From: Phreatobacter sp.
Lineage (GTDB): Bacteria; Pseudomonadota; Alphaproteobacteria; Rhizobiales; Phreatobacteraceae
Reading direction: 5' to 3'
DNA: 64,000 nt
NCBI RefSeq assembly: GCF_016793595.1
Contig: NZ_JAEULY010000004.1
Location: 868,001-932,000, forward strand
Shown here: positions 52,435-62,645 of the stretch, piece by piece
Numbering within the stretch: the stretch's first letter is position 1
How the letters are laid out: each line of letters opens with the position of its first letter
Position numbers and translations under genes: made by a program
Notes under the pieces: model-generated
Databases searched by the model: none
Seen by the model: only the letters and a program-made list of their open reading frames with translations
Told to the model about the DNA's origin: nothing

Positions 52435-52710
52435 ATGCCCGCCGCCTTCCGCGACAACGCCGCCGAAAGCCGTTTCGAACTGACGGAAAACGGCCATCTC
52501 GCCTTTGCCGACTATCGCCGGCAGGACGGCCTGCTGGTCATCGACCATGTCGAGGCGGCGATGCCGCTGCGCGGCACCGGTGCGGCGGGCCGCCTCATGG
52601 AAGAGGTGGTGAGGCTCGCGCGCGCCGAGAACCGCAGGATCGTGCCGCGCTGCGGCTACGCGGCCGGATGGCTGCGGCGCCATAGCGAGCATGCCGGGCT
52701 GGTCGCCTGA
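52435..52710 (+). CDS. GNAT-type N-acetyltransferase (NATD1/YidJ-like)
   Basis: This 91-residue small acetyltransferase matches Acetyltransf_CG proteins: ESRFELTENGHLAFADYRRQDGLLVIDHVEAAMPLRGTGAAGRLMEEVVRLARAENRRIVPRC when read as blocks LRGTGAAGRLM (acetyl-CoA loop) and VPRCGYA. AGGAGCAGCCC precedes the ATG at 52435; a start 11 codons upstream is not needed. Substrate unknown. Confidence 0.85.
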   Translation: MPAAFRDNAAESRFELTENGHLAFADYRRQDGLLVIDHVEAAMPLRGTGAAGRLMEEVVRLARAENRRIVPRCGYAAGWLRRHSEHAGLVA

Positions 52711-52725
52711 CCGGGCGAGACGCCC

Positions 52726-54132
52726 CTACCCCACCATCTTGCCGGGATTCATGATACCGGCGGGATCGACGGCCCGCTTCAGCGACGCCATCAGCGCCAG
52801 CGCCGCGTCGCCGTGCTCGGCGGCGAGATATTTCATCTTGCCCTGCCCGACGCCGTGCTCGCCGGTGCAGGTGCCCTCCATGGCCAGAGCCCGCTCGACG
52901 ATGCGGCCCATGAAGGCCTTGCAGCGTTCGACGCTCTCGGGGTCGTTCTCGTCCATCAGCGGCAGGACGTGGAAATTGCCGTCGCCGACATGGCCCACGA
53001 TGGGGGCGATCAGCCCGTTCTCCTCGATGTCCTTCTTGGTCGCATCGATGCATTCGGCGAGGCGCGACAGCGGCACGCACACGTCGGAGGACTGACCCTT
53101 CCAGCCGGGCCGGATCGCCAGCGCGGCCCAATAGGCGTCGTGGCGCGCCTGCCAGAGCCGGCTGCGGTCCTCCGCCCGGGCCGCCCACTGGAAATCGTCG
53201 GCGCCATAATCGTCGGCGATGGCGCGGAACCGCTCGACCTGCTCGGCGACGCCGGCCTCGGTGCCGTGGAACTCGAGCAGCAACAGCGGCTTCTCGGGCA
53301 GCGACAGCTTGGAATAGGCGTTGACCGCCCGCACCTGCACCTCGTCCAGAAGCTCGATGCGCGCGACGGGAATGCCGGTCTGGATCGCGACGATGGTGGC
53401 GTCGGCCGCATCTTTCACGGTGGGGAACGAGCAGGTCGCCGCCGAGATCGCCTCGGGTATGCCGTGCAGCTTCAGCGTGATCTTCGTGACGATGCCGAGC
53501 GTGCCTTCGGAGCCCACGAAGAGGCGCGTCAGGTCATAGCCGGCCGAAGTCTTCTTGGCGCGCCGGGCGGTCTCGATCACCTCGCCGGAGGGCAACACCA
53601 CTTCCAGCGCGATGACATTGTCCTTCATCGTGCCGTAGCGCACGGCATTGGTGCCGGACGCGCGGGTTGCGGCCATGCCGCCGATGGAGGCATCCGCGCC
53701 AGGGTCGATGGGGAAGAACAGCCCCATGTCGCGCAGATGCTCGTTGAGCTGCTTGCGGGTGACGCCGGGCTCGACCACGACGTCGAGGTCCTCGGCGTGA
53801 ACCGCGATGATGGCCTTCATGGCGGAGGTGTCGACGGATATGCCGCCATAGGGCGCGTTGACATGACCTTCCAGCGAGGAGCCCGTGCCGAAGGGAATGA
53901 CCGGCATGCCGTGGCGCGAGGCGATCCGCATGACCGCGACGCAGTCCTCGGTGGATTCGACGAAAACCACCACGTCCGGCGGCTGGTTCGGGATCCAGGT
54001 CAGCGTATGGGCGTGCTGCTCGCGGACGGCCTGCGATGTCACGGCACGGTTGCCGAAGGCCGCGTGCAGCTCGGCGATCGCGGCCGACAGCGCGGCGGGC
54101 TCCGGACGGGTGCGGGCGGGAGTTGCGGGCAT
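52726..54132 (-). CDS. FAD-linked D-lactate dehydrogenase-like oxidase (GlcD/Dld type)
   Basis: This 468-residue flavoprotein oxidises D-2-hydroxy acids in the cytoplasm. The PCMH FAD-binding domain has PVIPFGTGSSLEGHVN, PGVTRKQLNEHL and DPGADASIGGMAATRASGTNAVRYG; the FAD-oxidase_C domain has VGHVGDGNFHVLP and GEHGVGQGKMKYL, whose histidines form the catalytic site. The ATG at 54132 has GGAG 12 bases upstream. It is convergent with the small GNAT gene and is likely a cytochrome-linked D-lactate dehydrogenase; related hydroxyacids are possible. Confidence 0.9.
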   Translation of the reverse strand: MPATPARTRPEPAALSAAIAELHAAFGNRAVTSQAVREQHAHTLTWIPNQPPDVVVFVESTEDCVAVMRIASRHGMPVIPFGTGSSLEGHVNAPYGGISVDTSAMKAIIAVHAEDLDVVVEPGVTRKQLNEHLRDMGLFFPIDPGADASIGGMAATRASGTNAVRYGTMKDNVIALEVVLPSGEVIETARRAKKTSAGYDLTRLFVGSEGTLGIVTKITLKLHGIPEAISAATCSFPTVKDAADATIVAIQTGIPVARIELLDEVQVRAVNAYSKLSLPEKPLLLLEFHGTEAGVAEQVERFRAIADDYGADDFQWAARAEDRSRLWQARHDAYWAALAIRPGWKGQSSDVCVPLSRLAECIDATKKDIEENGLIAPIVGHVGDGNFHVLPLMDENDPESVERCKAFMGRIVERALAMEGTCTGEHGVGQGKMKYLAAEHGDAALALMASLKRAVDPAGIMNPGKMVG

Positions 54133-54285
54133 GGGATCATCTCCGATCGCCGGCCGGCTCGCCCGGCCTGTCATTGTCAGGCGGGACTTTAGGAGGGAGG
54201 AAGCCGCTGGGGAATGGCCCGGCGCGCGATGCAGCCGGCCGCGGGGCCGATGGACGCGGCGGCAAGGCTTCGCTAATCGACTGCC

Positions 54286-54789
54286 ATGAGCGCTTTCGAC
54301 CTATGCCCCGATACCGGCCTGCCGATCACGCCGCCCATGGCGGTCCGTCCGGAGATGATCGACTATAACGGCCACGTGAACGTCGCCTTCTACGTCAAGC
54401 TGTTCGACGAGGGGCTCGATACCCTGTTCGAGCGGATCGGACTGTCCGGGCACTACGTGAAGACGCGCAACATGAGCTTCTTCGCGCTGGAGGCTCACAT
54501 ACGCTACCTGCGCGAGGTGCATCTCGGCGACCCCGTGCAGGTGCGGATTCAGGTGCTCGATCTCGACGAGAAGCGCATCCACTACTGGATGGAGCTGATC
54601 CACGCCGAGGGGCGCTGGCTTTCGGCGACGATGGAATCGATCTCGCTGCACATCGACATGGGCACGCGCCGCGGCGCGCCCTTCCCGCCCGACATCATGG
54701 CGCCGCTCAGGGAATGGCACGTCACGACGGCGCGGCGCGGGCGTCCCGAGGGCGTCGGCCAGACGATCGGCATCCGCCGCAAGGGCTGA
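54286..54789 (+). CDS. HotDog-fold thioesterase family protein
   Basis: This 167-residue protein resembles 4-hydroxybenzoyl-CoA thioesterase-type HotDog enzymes: MIDYNGHVNVAFYVKLFDEGLDTLFERIG contains the Y-NGH block with the active-site region, then LRYLREVHLGDPVQVRIQVLD on the second strand pair. Such proteins hydrolyse acyl- or aroyl-CoA; relatives occur with carnitine catabolism. It is the only plus-strand gene between the flavoprotein and the DUF1127 genes, and ends 4 bases from the convergent DUF1127-like gene. Confidence 0.82.
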   Translation: MSAFDLCPDTGLPITPPMAVRPEMIDYNGHVNVAFYVKLFDEGLDTLFERIGLSGHYVKTRNMSFFALEAHIRYLREVHLGDPVQVRIQVLDLDEKRIHYWMELIHAEGRWLSATMESISLHIDMGTRRGAPFPPDIMAPLREWHVTTARRGRPEGVGQTIGIRRKG

Positions 54790-54793
54790 GAGA

Positions 54794-54955
54794 TCAGCGG
54801 CCGAAGGGCAGTGTGAAGGAACCGCCGAGCGTGGTCATGATGCCCGCGCGGCGGACCTCGTCGACCGAGATGGCGTTCAGCATGGCGCGGGCGGCGCGCT
54901 CGGCGCGGATGCGGCGGTATTCGTTCCAGGCCTTGGCGAGAGCGGACAGAAACAT
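54794..54955 (-). CDS. DUF1127-like mini-protein, 53 residues
   Basis: The minus strand encodes 53 residues beginning MFLSALAKAWNEYRRIRAER, followed by AMLNAISVDEVRRAGIM and ending TLPFGR. AAGGAG lies just before the ATG at 54955. The N-terminal pattern (aromatic/basic W-x-x-Y-R-R) and the small size fit DUF1127/YjiS-like proteins, which bind RNA or affect small-RNA decay and phosphate/stress regulation in Rhizobiales. It follows a longer DUF1127 gene on the same strand; a hairpin lies between them. Confidence 0.75.
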   Translation of the reverse strand: MFLSALAKAWNEYRRIRAERAARAMLNAISVDEVRRAGIMTTLGGSFTLPFGR

Positions 54956-54992
54956 CGGATACTCCTTGGTGGCGCTGCCACCGACGAAAGAG

Positions 54993-55010
54993 CCCCGCGC
55001 GATCGCGGGG
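54993..55010 (-). terminator. Stem-loop between the two DUF1127 genes
   Basis: CCCCGCG (54993-54999) pairs with CGCGGGG (55004-55010) around the loop CGAT. It lies 30 bases after the 84-residue gene stop and 38 before the 53-residue gene start. No T-run follows; it may be an attenuator or Rho-type stop. Confidence 0.45.
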
Positions 55011-55039
55011 CCCCGGACAGTCCTGACGGACGGACAATC

Positions 55040-55294
55040 CTAGAGGCTGGTCATCATCGACCGGGTACGGCGGATCATCTGGTCCCGCGTCATGCCGAGC
55101 CTGGACAGCTCGCCATCGGTCAGGTGAGCCAGATAGCCGTTGACGTAGGTATTGGCGCGCAACTCCTGCGCATCCACGATCGTGTTCCAGAGCGTGCGCC
55201 AGAAGCCGGGCGTGGCCGTTGCCGAGGCCCCGGATGCGATCTTGCCGGCGGTGGCCGAAACGGTGTCGATCTTGTCGAGTGCAATGGTAGCCAT
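55040..55294 (-). CDS. DUF1127 (YjiS-like) protein
   Basis: This 84-residue protein has the DUF1127 core near its C-terminus: GFWRTLWNTIVDAQELRANTYVNGYLAHLTDGELSRLGMTRDQM, with the typical L-x-x-L-T-D-x-E-L-x-x-x-G pattern. The N-terminus (ALDKIDTVSATAGKIAS) is variable. GAGGAGACC precedes the ATG. A perfect dyad at 55381-55399 lies upstream, in the likely promoter. In alphaproteobacteria such proteins bind RNA and modulate sRNA turnover; no direct test here. Confidence 0.88.
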   Translation of the reverse strand: MATIALDKIDTVSATAGKIASGASATATPGFWRTLWNTIVDAQELRANTYVNGYLAHLTDGELSRLGMTRDQMIRRTRSMMTSL

Positions 55295-55380
55295 GGTGGT
55301 CTCCTCTGAAAGAGCGGGCGACCTCGAGGCTTCCTCCCTTTCGACCTCGCCAATATTGTTGCATTGCAGCGAAATGAGTA

Positions 55381-55399
55381 GATTGTGCGCTGCACAATC
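55381..55399. promoter_or_regulatory. Perfect dyad upstream of the DUF1127 gene
   Basis: GATTGTGC (55381-55388) pairs with GCACAATC (55392-55399) around a 3-base spacer. It lies 87-105 bases before the DUF1127 start on the minus strand, where the promoter and operator should be. TTGCATTGCA nearby forms a second partial palindrome. The regulator is unknown. Confidence 0.5.
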
Positions 55400-55459
55400 A
55401 GCCTTGCAGCCAATGCATGGCTTTCGGAAACGATCTGTTAACGGCCTGAAACGGCAAGT

Positions 55460-57808
<2,349 letters not shown>

Positions 57809-58513
57809 TCACTCCACGATGCCAAGCTGGATGCCTTGCGACGCGCCCTCGCGGATCACCGCCTCGCCCGACGGCCACCAGTAGGAGACGATGCCGGTGA
57901 CGCCATGACGGCGGAGCGCCGCGGGTGTCGCGGTCCACTCCTCCGCGAGGCTGCGAACCCCGGAGCGCGGATCACGCCGGTAGGGCGGGTCGTAGGTGAT
58001 CGAGCCATCGACGCCGATCTCCCGGAAGAAGGCGCGGGTCAGCGACAGGAGGTCACGCTCCTCGCCGTCGCCGAACAGGCCGCCGAAGGCTCCGGGCGCG
58101 ATGCCGCCATGGAAAATCACCAGCGCGTTCGGGGCTACCGCCTTGGTGCGGGCGGCGGGAAACAGGAAATTGGCGCAGGAGGAGATGCAGCGGCGCTGGA
58201 CCACCAGCAGCAGGCCGCGGGCGCGGACGACGCGCGCGAGACGCACGGCCGACGTCACCTCGCCGCCGTCGGAGGTCACGACCATGGCCGTCAGACTACG
58301 CTCGGTGAGCAGCCGCGCGGTCGCCTCCGCGCTGTCTCGGTCGATATCGCCGGAGAAACACAGCGTCGTACCCGCGACCCGGATCGGAGCACCCGGCGTG
58401 GATTCGCAGGCCCGGACCGGGTCCGCGACGGATGCCGGCTGCGCGCAAACCGGGCCGTTCAGAAACAGGAAGCCGAGAAGGCCGGCGCGGAAAGCTGCGT
58501 GACGCAATGCCAT
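57809..58513 (-). CDS. ClpP/crotonase-fold periplasmic protein (COG3904-like)
   Basis: This 234-residue protein has a signal peptide (RAGLLGFLFLNGPVCAQPAS, cut near residue 25) and a ClpP/SDH-like core: TSDGGEVTSAVRLARVVRARG, then RCISSCANFLFPAA (candidate catalytic Ser in ISSCAN) and NALVIFHGG. It resembles predicted periplasmic proteins of the COG3904 group, possibly proteases or inactive folds. It lies between recN and ligA on the same strand, which are housekeeping genes; no known functional link. Confidence 0.72.
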   Translation of the reverse strand: MALRHAAFRAGLLGFLFLNGPVCAQPASVADPVRACESTPGAPIRVAGTTLCFSGDIDRDSAEATARLLTERSLTAMVVTSDGGEVTSAVRLARVVRARGLLLVVQRRCISSCANFLFPAARTKAVAPNALVIFHGGIAPGAFGGLFGDGEERDLLSLTRAFFREIGVDGSITYDPPYRRDPRSGVRSLAEEWTATPAALRRHGVTGIVSYWWPSGEAVIREGASQGIQLGIVE

Positions 58514-58554
58514 GAGGCGAAACCACCTGCCGAAAGCGGCGTTCCGATGGCCGG

Positions 58555-60210
58555 TCAGCCGACCTTGAGGAGTTTCTCCGCGGCGGCGCGCGCCTCGTCG
58601 GTGATCGTCTCGCCGGCGAGCATGCGCGCGAGCTCCTCGCGACGCAGGTCGAAGCCGAGCGGCTTGACGCGCGTCGCGGCGCGCTGGCCGGTCGTCTCCT
58701 TCGCGATCAGGTAGTGGCGCGTCGCCTTGGCGGCGACCTGCGGCGCGTGGGTAACGGAGAGCACCTGCACCTTGCCGCCGAGCCGGGCGAGGCGCTGGCC
58801 GATGGCATCCGCCACCGCGCCGCCGACACCGGTATCGATCTCGTCGAAGACGAGGGTCGGCGCGGAACCCTGATCGGCCAGCACGACCTTCAGGGCCAGC
58901 ATGAAGCGGGAGAGTTCGCCGCCCGAGGCGACCTTCATCATCGGCCCCGGGCGCGTGCCGGGATTGGTCTGGACCCAGAATTCGGCACGGTCGATGCCTT
59001 CCGGTCCTTCGGCCTCGGAGGCGATTTCGGTCGTGAAGCGGGCGCGGTCGAGCTTCAGGGGCCCGAGTTCGCCATTGACAGCCGTATCGAGCTTTCTCGC
59101 AGCCGTCTTGCGCTTCGCGGAGAGCGCCGCCGCGATCCTGGCATAGGCGGCTTCAGCCTCCGCAGCCGCCTTGCCGAGCGCGACCAGCCGGTCCTCGCCG
59201 GCGTCGAGAGCCGTGACATCGGCGAGATAACGCTCGGCGAGCGCCGATAGCCCCTCGACCGGCACGGCATATTTGCGCGAGGCGGCGCGCAGGGCGAACA
59301 GCCGCTCCTCGATGCGCTCCAGCTCGCGCGGATCGAACTCGGCGGCGCGCTGGGCGGCCTCGACGGCGGCGCGAGCATCCTCGATCCGGTCCAGCGCCTC
59401 GCCGAAGGCCTTGACGATCGGCTCGACGAGGGCCGGCGCCTGTGCCGCGCGGCGCTCCAGCCGCCGCCAGGCGGCGCCGAGCGAGGGAACCGCGGAGGTC
59501 GGGCCGGACAGGACGTCCATGGCCTCGGACAGGTCGGAAGCGATCTTCTCGGAGGCCATCATCGCCTGCCGGCGTTCGGCGAGCTGCGTCTCCTCGCCCG
59601 GCTCGGGTTTCAGCTTCGACAGCTCCTCCACGGCGTGGCGAAGGAAGTCGCCGTCGGCGCGCGCCTTGGCGAGGCGAGCCTGGGCTTCATCGACGCCCCT
59701 GCGCGCCTCGCGCCAGCCCTTCCAGGCGGCGCGAACGGCATCGGTCTCCTTCGCCAGGCCGCCGAAGGCATCGAGCAGCGCGCGGTGCGCCTCCGGCTCG
59801 ACCAGCGCCCGGTCGGCATGCTGGCCGTGGATCTCGACCAGCGCCGCGCCAATGGCGCGCAGCACCTGCACGCTCGCCGCCTGATCGTTGACGAAGGCGC
59901 GGGTGCGCCCATCAGCCAGCTGCACGCGGCGCAGGATCAGGTCGCCCTCGGTGTCGAGGTCGGCCTCGGCGGCGATCTTCCGGGCGGGATGGGCGAGCGG
60001 CACGTCGAAGACCGCCGTCACCTGCCCTTGCTCCTGTCCGTGGCGGACAAGCGTCGCATCGCCGCGCGCGCCCAGCGCCAGCGAGGTTGCGTCAAGCAGG
60101 ATGGACTTGCCGGCGCCGGTTTCGCCGGTCAGCACCGACAGGCCCTCGGCGAAGGTCAGATCGAGCCGGTCGATCAGGACGATGTCGCGGATCGAAAGCT
60201 GGACGAGCAT
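58555..60210 (-). CDS. recN: DNA repair ATPase RecN
   Basis: This 551-residue SMC-like ATPase acts in double-strand break repair with RecA. Walker A is GETGAGKSILLDA (about 29-41), followed by a central coiled coil (about 145-360, with REARRGVDEAQARL), and the C-terminal ABC part has SGGELSRFMLALKVVL, Walker B DEIDTGVGG and THAPQVAAKA. Length matches E. coli RecN (553). It sits in the ftsZ-lpxC-bamD-recN-ligA block as in other alphaproteobacteria; its start (ATG 60210) is about 100 bases after the bamD stop. Confidence 0.95.
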   Translation of the reverse strand: MLVQLSIRDIVLIDRLDLTFAEGLSVLTGETGAGKSILLDATSLALGARGDATLVRHGQEQGQVTAVFDVPLAHPARKIAAEADLDTEGDLILRRVQLADGRTRAFVNDQAASVQVLRAIGAALVEIHGQHADRALVEPEAHRALLDAFGGLAKETDAVRAAWKGWREARRGVDEAQARLAKARADGDFLRHAVEELSKLKPEPGEETQLAERRQAMMASEKIASDLSEAMDVLSGPTSAVPSLGAAWRRLERRAAQAPALVEPIVKAFGEALDRIEDARAAVEAAQRAAEFDPRELERIEERLFALRAASRKYAVPVEGLSALAERYLADVTALDAGEDRLVALGKAAAEAEAAYARIAAALSAKRKTAARKLDTAVNGELGPLKLDRARFTTEIASEAEGPEGIDRAEFWVQTNPGTRPGPMMKVASGGELSRFMLALKVVLADQGSAPTLVFDEIDTGVGGAVADAIGQRLARLGGKVQVLSVTHAPQVAAKATRHYLIAKETTGQRAATRVKPLGFDLRREELARMLAGETITDEARAAAEKLLKVG

Positions 60211-60310
60211 GGGGCTGTTCGCAGATTCCCGGCGAGCGGCAAGGCGCGCCGGATTCGGCGCAAGACGACGTCCTCTGGCTTATCGCGAACGGGACGGGAA
60301 CGGAAGGCCG

Positions 60311-61213
60311 TCAGCCGGTGATGCGCCGCATCGCGCGGCTGATCCAGGAGCCCGTGTCCTCGCGCGGCGTCAACCCCTGGCCCTGGATCAGCGCGTAGCT
60401 GTCCTTGTACCACTGGCTGTCCGGGAAATTGTGCCCGAGCACCGCCGCGGCGGTCTGCGCCTCGTTGACGATGCCGAGCGCCATGTAGCACTCGACGAGG
60501 CGGGCCAGCGCCTCTTCGACGTGGCGGGTCGTCTGGAACTGCGAGATGACCGTGCGGTAGCGGTTGATCGCCCCGGCATACTGGCGGCGGTCGAGATAGT
60601 AGCGCGCCACGCTCATCTCGCGGCCGGCGAGCTGGTCGCGGGCGACCTCGATCTTGCGGCGGGCGGCGGTCGCATATTCCGACTGCGGCCACTTGCGCGT
60701 GACCTCTTCGAGAATCACCAGGGCGCGCTCGGTGCGGGCCTGGTCGCGCTGCACGTCCGGGATCTGGTCGTATTGCGCGGCGCCCATCAGATATTGCGCA
60801 TAGGCGGCATCGTTCGAGCCCGGGTGGAGCTGAATGTAGCGGCGCGCCTGATTGATGGTCTCTTCGTAGTCCTGGGACTCATAATAGGAGTAGGCGGCCA
60901 TGATGAGCGCGCGCTTGGCCCATTCCGTATAGGGATGGGTGCGGTCGATCTCCATGAACTTCAGCGCCGCACGCCGCCAGTCACGGCGGTTCTGCAGCGC
61001 GATGCCCTCGTTGTAGAGCTTCTCGGCCGGCTCGTCCGGCAGGCTGGACGGATCAGGCCCGGCAAAGAGATTGCCGAAGGACGGCATGCCGGAGCACGCG
61101 CCGAGCGGCAGGGAAATGGCCATGACGGCTGCAAGGACGATAGCGCGGGCACCGATGCCACGCGCAGGCTTCACCGAGCCGCCGATCTCCCCGACACGCT
61201 TCTGCAAGGTCAC
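60311..61213 (-). CDS. bamD: Outer-membrane assembly lipoprotein BamD
   Basis: This roughly 300-residue lipoprotein belongs to the BAM complex that inserts beta-barrel proteins. The lipobox is LPLGACSG, with Cys as the lipidated +1 residue, and five TPR-like repeats follow (for example YNEGIALQNRRDWRRAALKFMEIDRTHPYTEWAKRALIMAAYSYYESQDYEET split in blocks of about 34 residues). The start is uncertain: the GTG at 61213 has GGGGAAGG upstream; an in-frame ATG at 61267 would add 18 residues. recN is downstream on the same strand. Confidence 0.92.
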   Translation of the reverse strand: MTLQKRVGEIGGSVKPARGIGARAIVLAAVMAISLPLGACSGMPSFGNLFAGPDPSSLPDEPAEKLYNEGIALQNRRDWRRAALKFMEIDRTHPYTEWAKRALIMAAYSYYESQDYEETINQARRYIQLHPGSNDAAYAQYLMGAAQYDQIPDVQRDQARTERALVILEEVTRKWPQSEYATAARRKIEVARDQLAGREMSVARYYLDRRQYAGAINRYRTVISQFQTTRHVEEALARLVECYMALGIVNEAQTAAAVLGHNFPDSQWYKDSYALIQGQGLTPREDTGSWISRAMRRITG

Positions 61214-61341
61214 GAACCTTCCCCGAACCACGTTATGATGCGGACCCGAAGGCCCGGCACGGCTCATAACCGAATTTGCAAGGCAGGGCTATTGCCCGGC
61301 GGCCACGTTCTGAACAGGAGTTGAGGCCAGATTGCGGCGGC

Positions 61342-62289
61342 TCAGTTGGCATCCGGCCCGTAGGCCGGTACCGCGACGCCGAGATCGGCATGGCCGCGCT
61401 CGCGGCGCACCACCGGCTCGACGAAGGCAAAGGCTGTCGGATCGGCGAACAGCGTCTCGATCAGCTTGACGTTCATGCGATGACCGCCGCGGAACGACCG
61501 GAACCGGCCGATAATCGGCGCGCCGGCCAGCGACAGGTCGCCGACGGCATCGAGCAGCTTGTGGCGCACGAATTCGTCGCGGAACCGCAGGCCCTCGGGG
61601 TTGAGGATGCGGTCGTCGCCGACGACGACCGTATTTTCCAGCGAGGCGCCGAGCGCCCGGTTGGCGGCCCAGAGCTTGGTCACGTCCTGCATGAAGCCGA
61701 AGGTGCGGGCGCGGGAGACATCGCGGCGGAAAGCGCCGGCGTCGAGATCGAGACCGTAGACCTGGCGGCCGACGAGAGCATTGTCGAAATCGATCTCGAC
61801 TTCGAGCTTGAGGCCACGGTTCTGGCTGCCGGCCTCATGCGGGTGGAGTTCGACGCAGCCGCGCTCGGTCTCGAGCACGATGGACTTGAGGACCTTGATC
61901 GCCTTGCGGTTAGCGGCGAGCTGACGAAGGCCGACCTGGTCGATGGCGGCCACGAAGGGCGCGGCCGAACCGTCGAGGATCGGCATTTCCGGTCCGTCCA
62001 CCTCGACGAGGCAGTTATCGACGCCGAGGCCGGACAGGGCGGCCATCAGGTGTTCGATGGTGGCGACACCGCCGCGATCGGGCTGCCCGAGGACCGTCGA
62101 CAGATCGGCGGAGGACACGTTGCGGAAGATCGCGGGAATTTCGACATGGTCCTGGTCGGACCGCAGGAAGCAGATGCCGGTGCCCGCTTCGGCGGGATGC
62201 AGCGTGACGGAAACCGAAGCGCCGGAATGGACGCCGATGCCATCAAGCTGGATGGACTCGCGAAGCGTTGTCTGCCTGGCAGTCTTCAT
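61342..62289 (-). CDS. lpxC: UDP-3-O-acyl-N-acetylglucosamine deacetylase LpxC
   Basis: This 315-residue zinc enzyme catalyses the committed step of lipid A synthesis. The zinc ligands and base are visible: TIEHLMAAL (His), HKLLDAVGDL (His and Asp) and GGHRMN (His). The N-terminal TTLRESIQLDGIGVHSGASVSV is characteristic, as is the SRARTFGFMQDV segment. The ATG at 62289 is preferred to a TTG two codons upstream. Its own promoter must lie at 62290-62560, as ftsZ has a strong terminator before it. Confidence 0.96.
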   Translation of the reverse strand: MKTARQTTLRESIQLDGIGVHSGASVSVTLHPAEAGTGICFLRSDQDHVEIPAIFRNVSSADLSTVLGQPDRGGVATIEHLMAALSGLGVDNCLVEVDGPEMPILDGSAAPFVAAIDQVGLRQLAANRKAIKVLKSIVLETERGCVELHPHEAGSQNRGLKLEVEIDFDNALVGRQVYGLDLDAGAFRRDVSRARTFGFMQDVTKLWAANRALGASLENTVVVGDDRILNPEGLRFRDEFVRHKLLDAVGDLSLAGAPIIGRFRSFRGGHRMNVKLIETLFADPTAFAFVEPVVRRERGHADLGVAVPAYGPDAN

Positions 62290-62645
62290 TTCCAACCGTC
62301 TCTGCCATCAGCCGGACGCGTGCTGGACGCTTCGACCCGATGACCCCAACATGACCTCGTCGATCCGGCTCCGATATCCGTTACCCGGCTCGGATCTTGC
62401 TGCGGCGCAACCGAATCGCCACGAAGATTCGTTCTGGATCGACGGCGCGGAACATAGACAGGCCCGTCATGAGGGCCAAGTCACGCTTTGTGTCCGACTG
62501 TTACCAAAATTCGGTCGCATTTCCGCGAAGCCGTTAAGAGGATAAAAAGGGCGTGTTAACAAAAACTTACCCGGGCGCACCGCACCCGGGTAATGTGACC
62601 GCCTGCAAGATTCTGCAACAATCGGACAGAGCGCCCGCCGCGGCT
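62290..62645. promoter_or_regulatory. 356-base region between ftsZ and lpxC
   Basis: It contains the ftsZ terminator at 62555-62593 and, further toward lpxC, the probable lpxC promoter. No gene is seen; short open frames are not supported. The AT-rich stretch near 62510-62566 forms the T-run of the terminator on the minus strand. Confidence 0.5.
62555..62593 (-). terminator. Rho-independent terminator of ftsZ
   Basis: TTACCCGGG (62567-62575) pairs perfectly with CCCGGGTAA (62585-62593) around a 9-base loop. On the minus strand the hairpin is followed by GTTTTTGTT, a clear U-run. It lies 53 bases after the ftsZ stop and so separates ftsZ transcription from lpxC. Confidence 0.88.
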
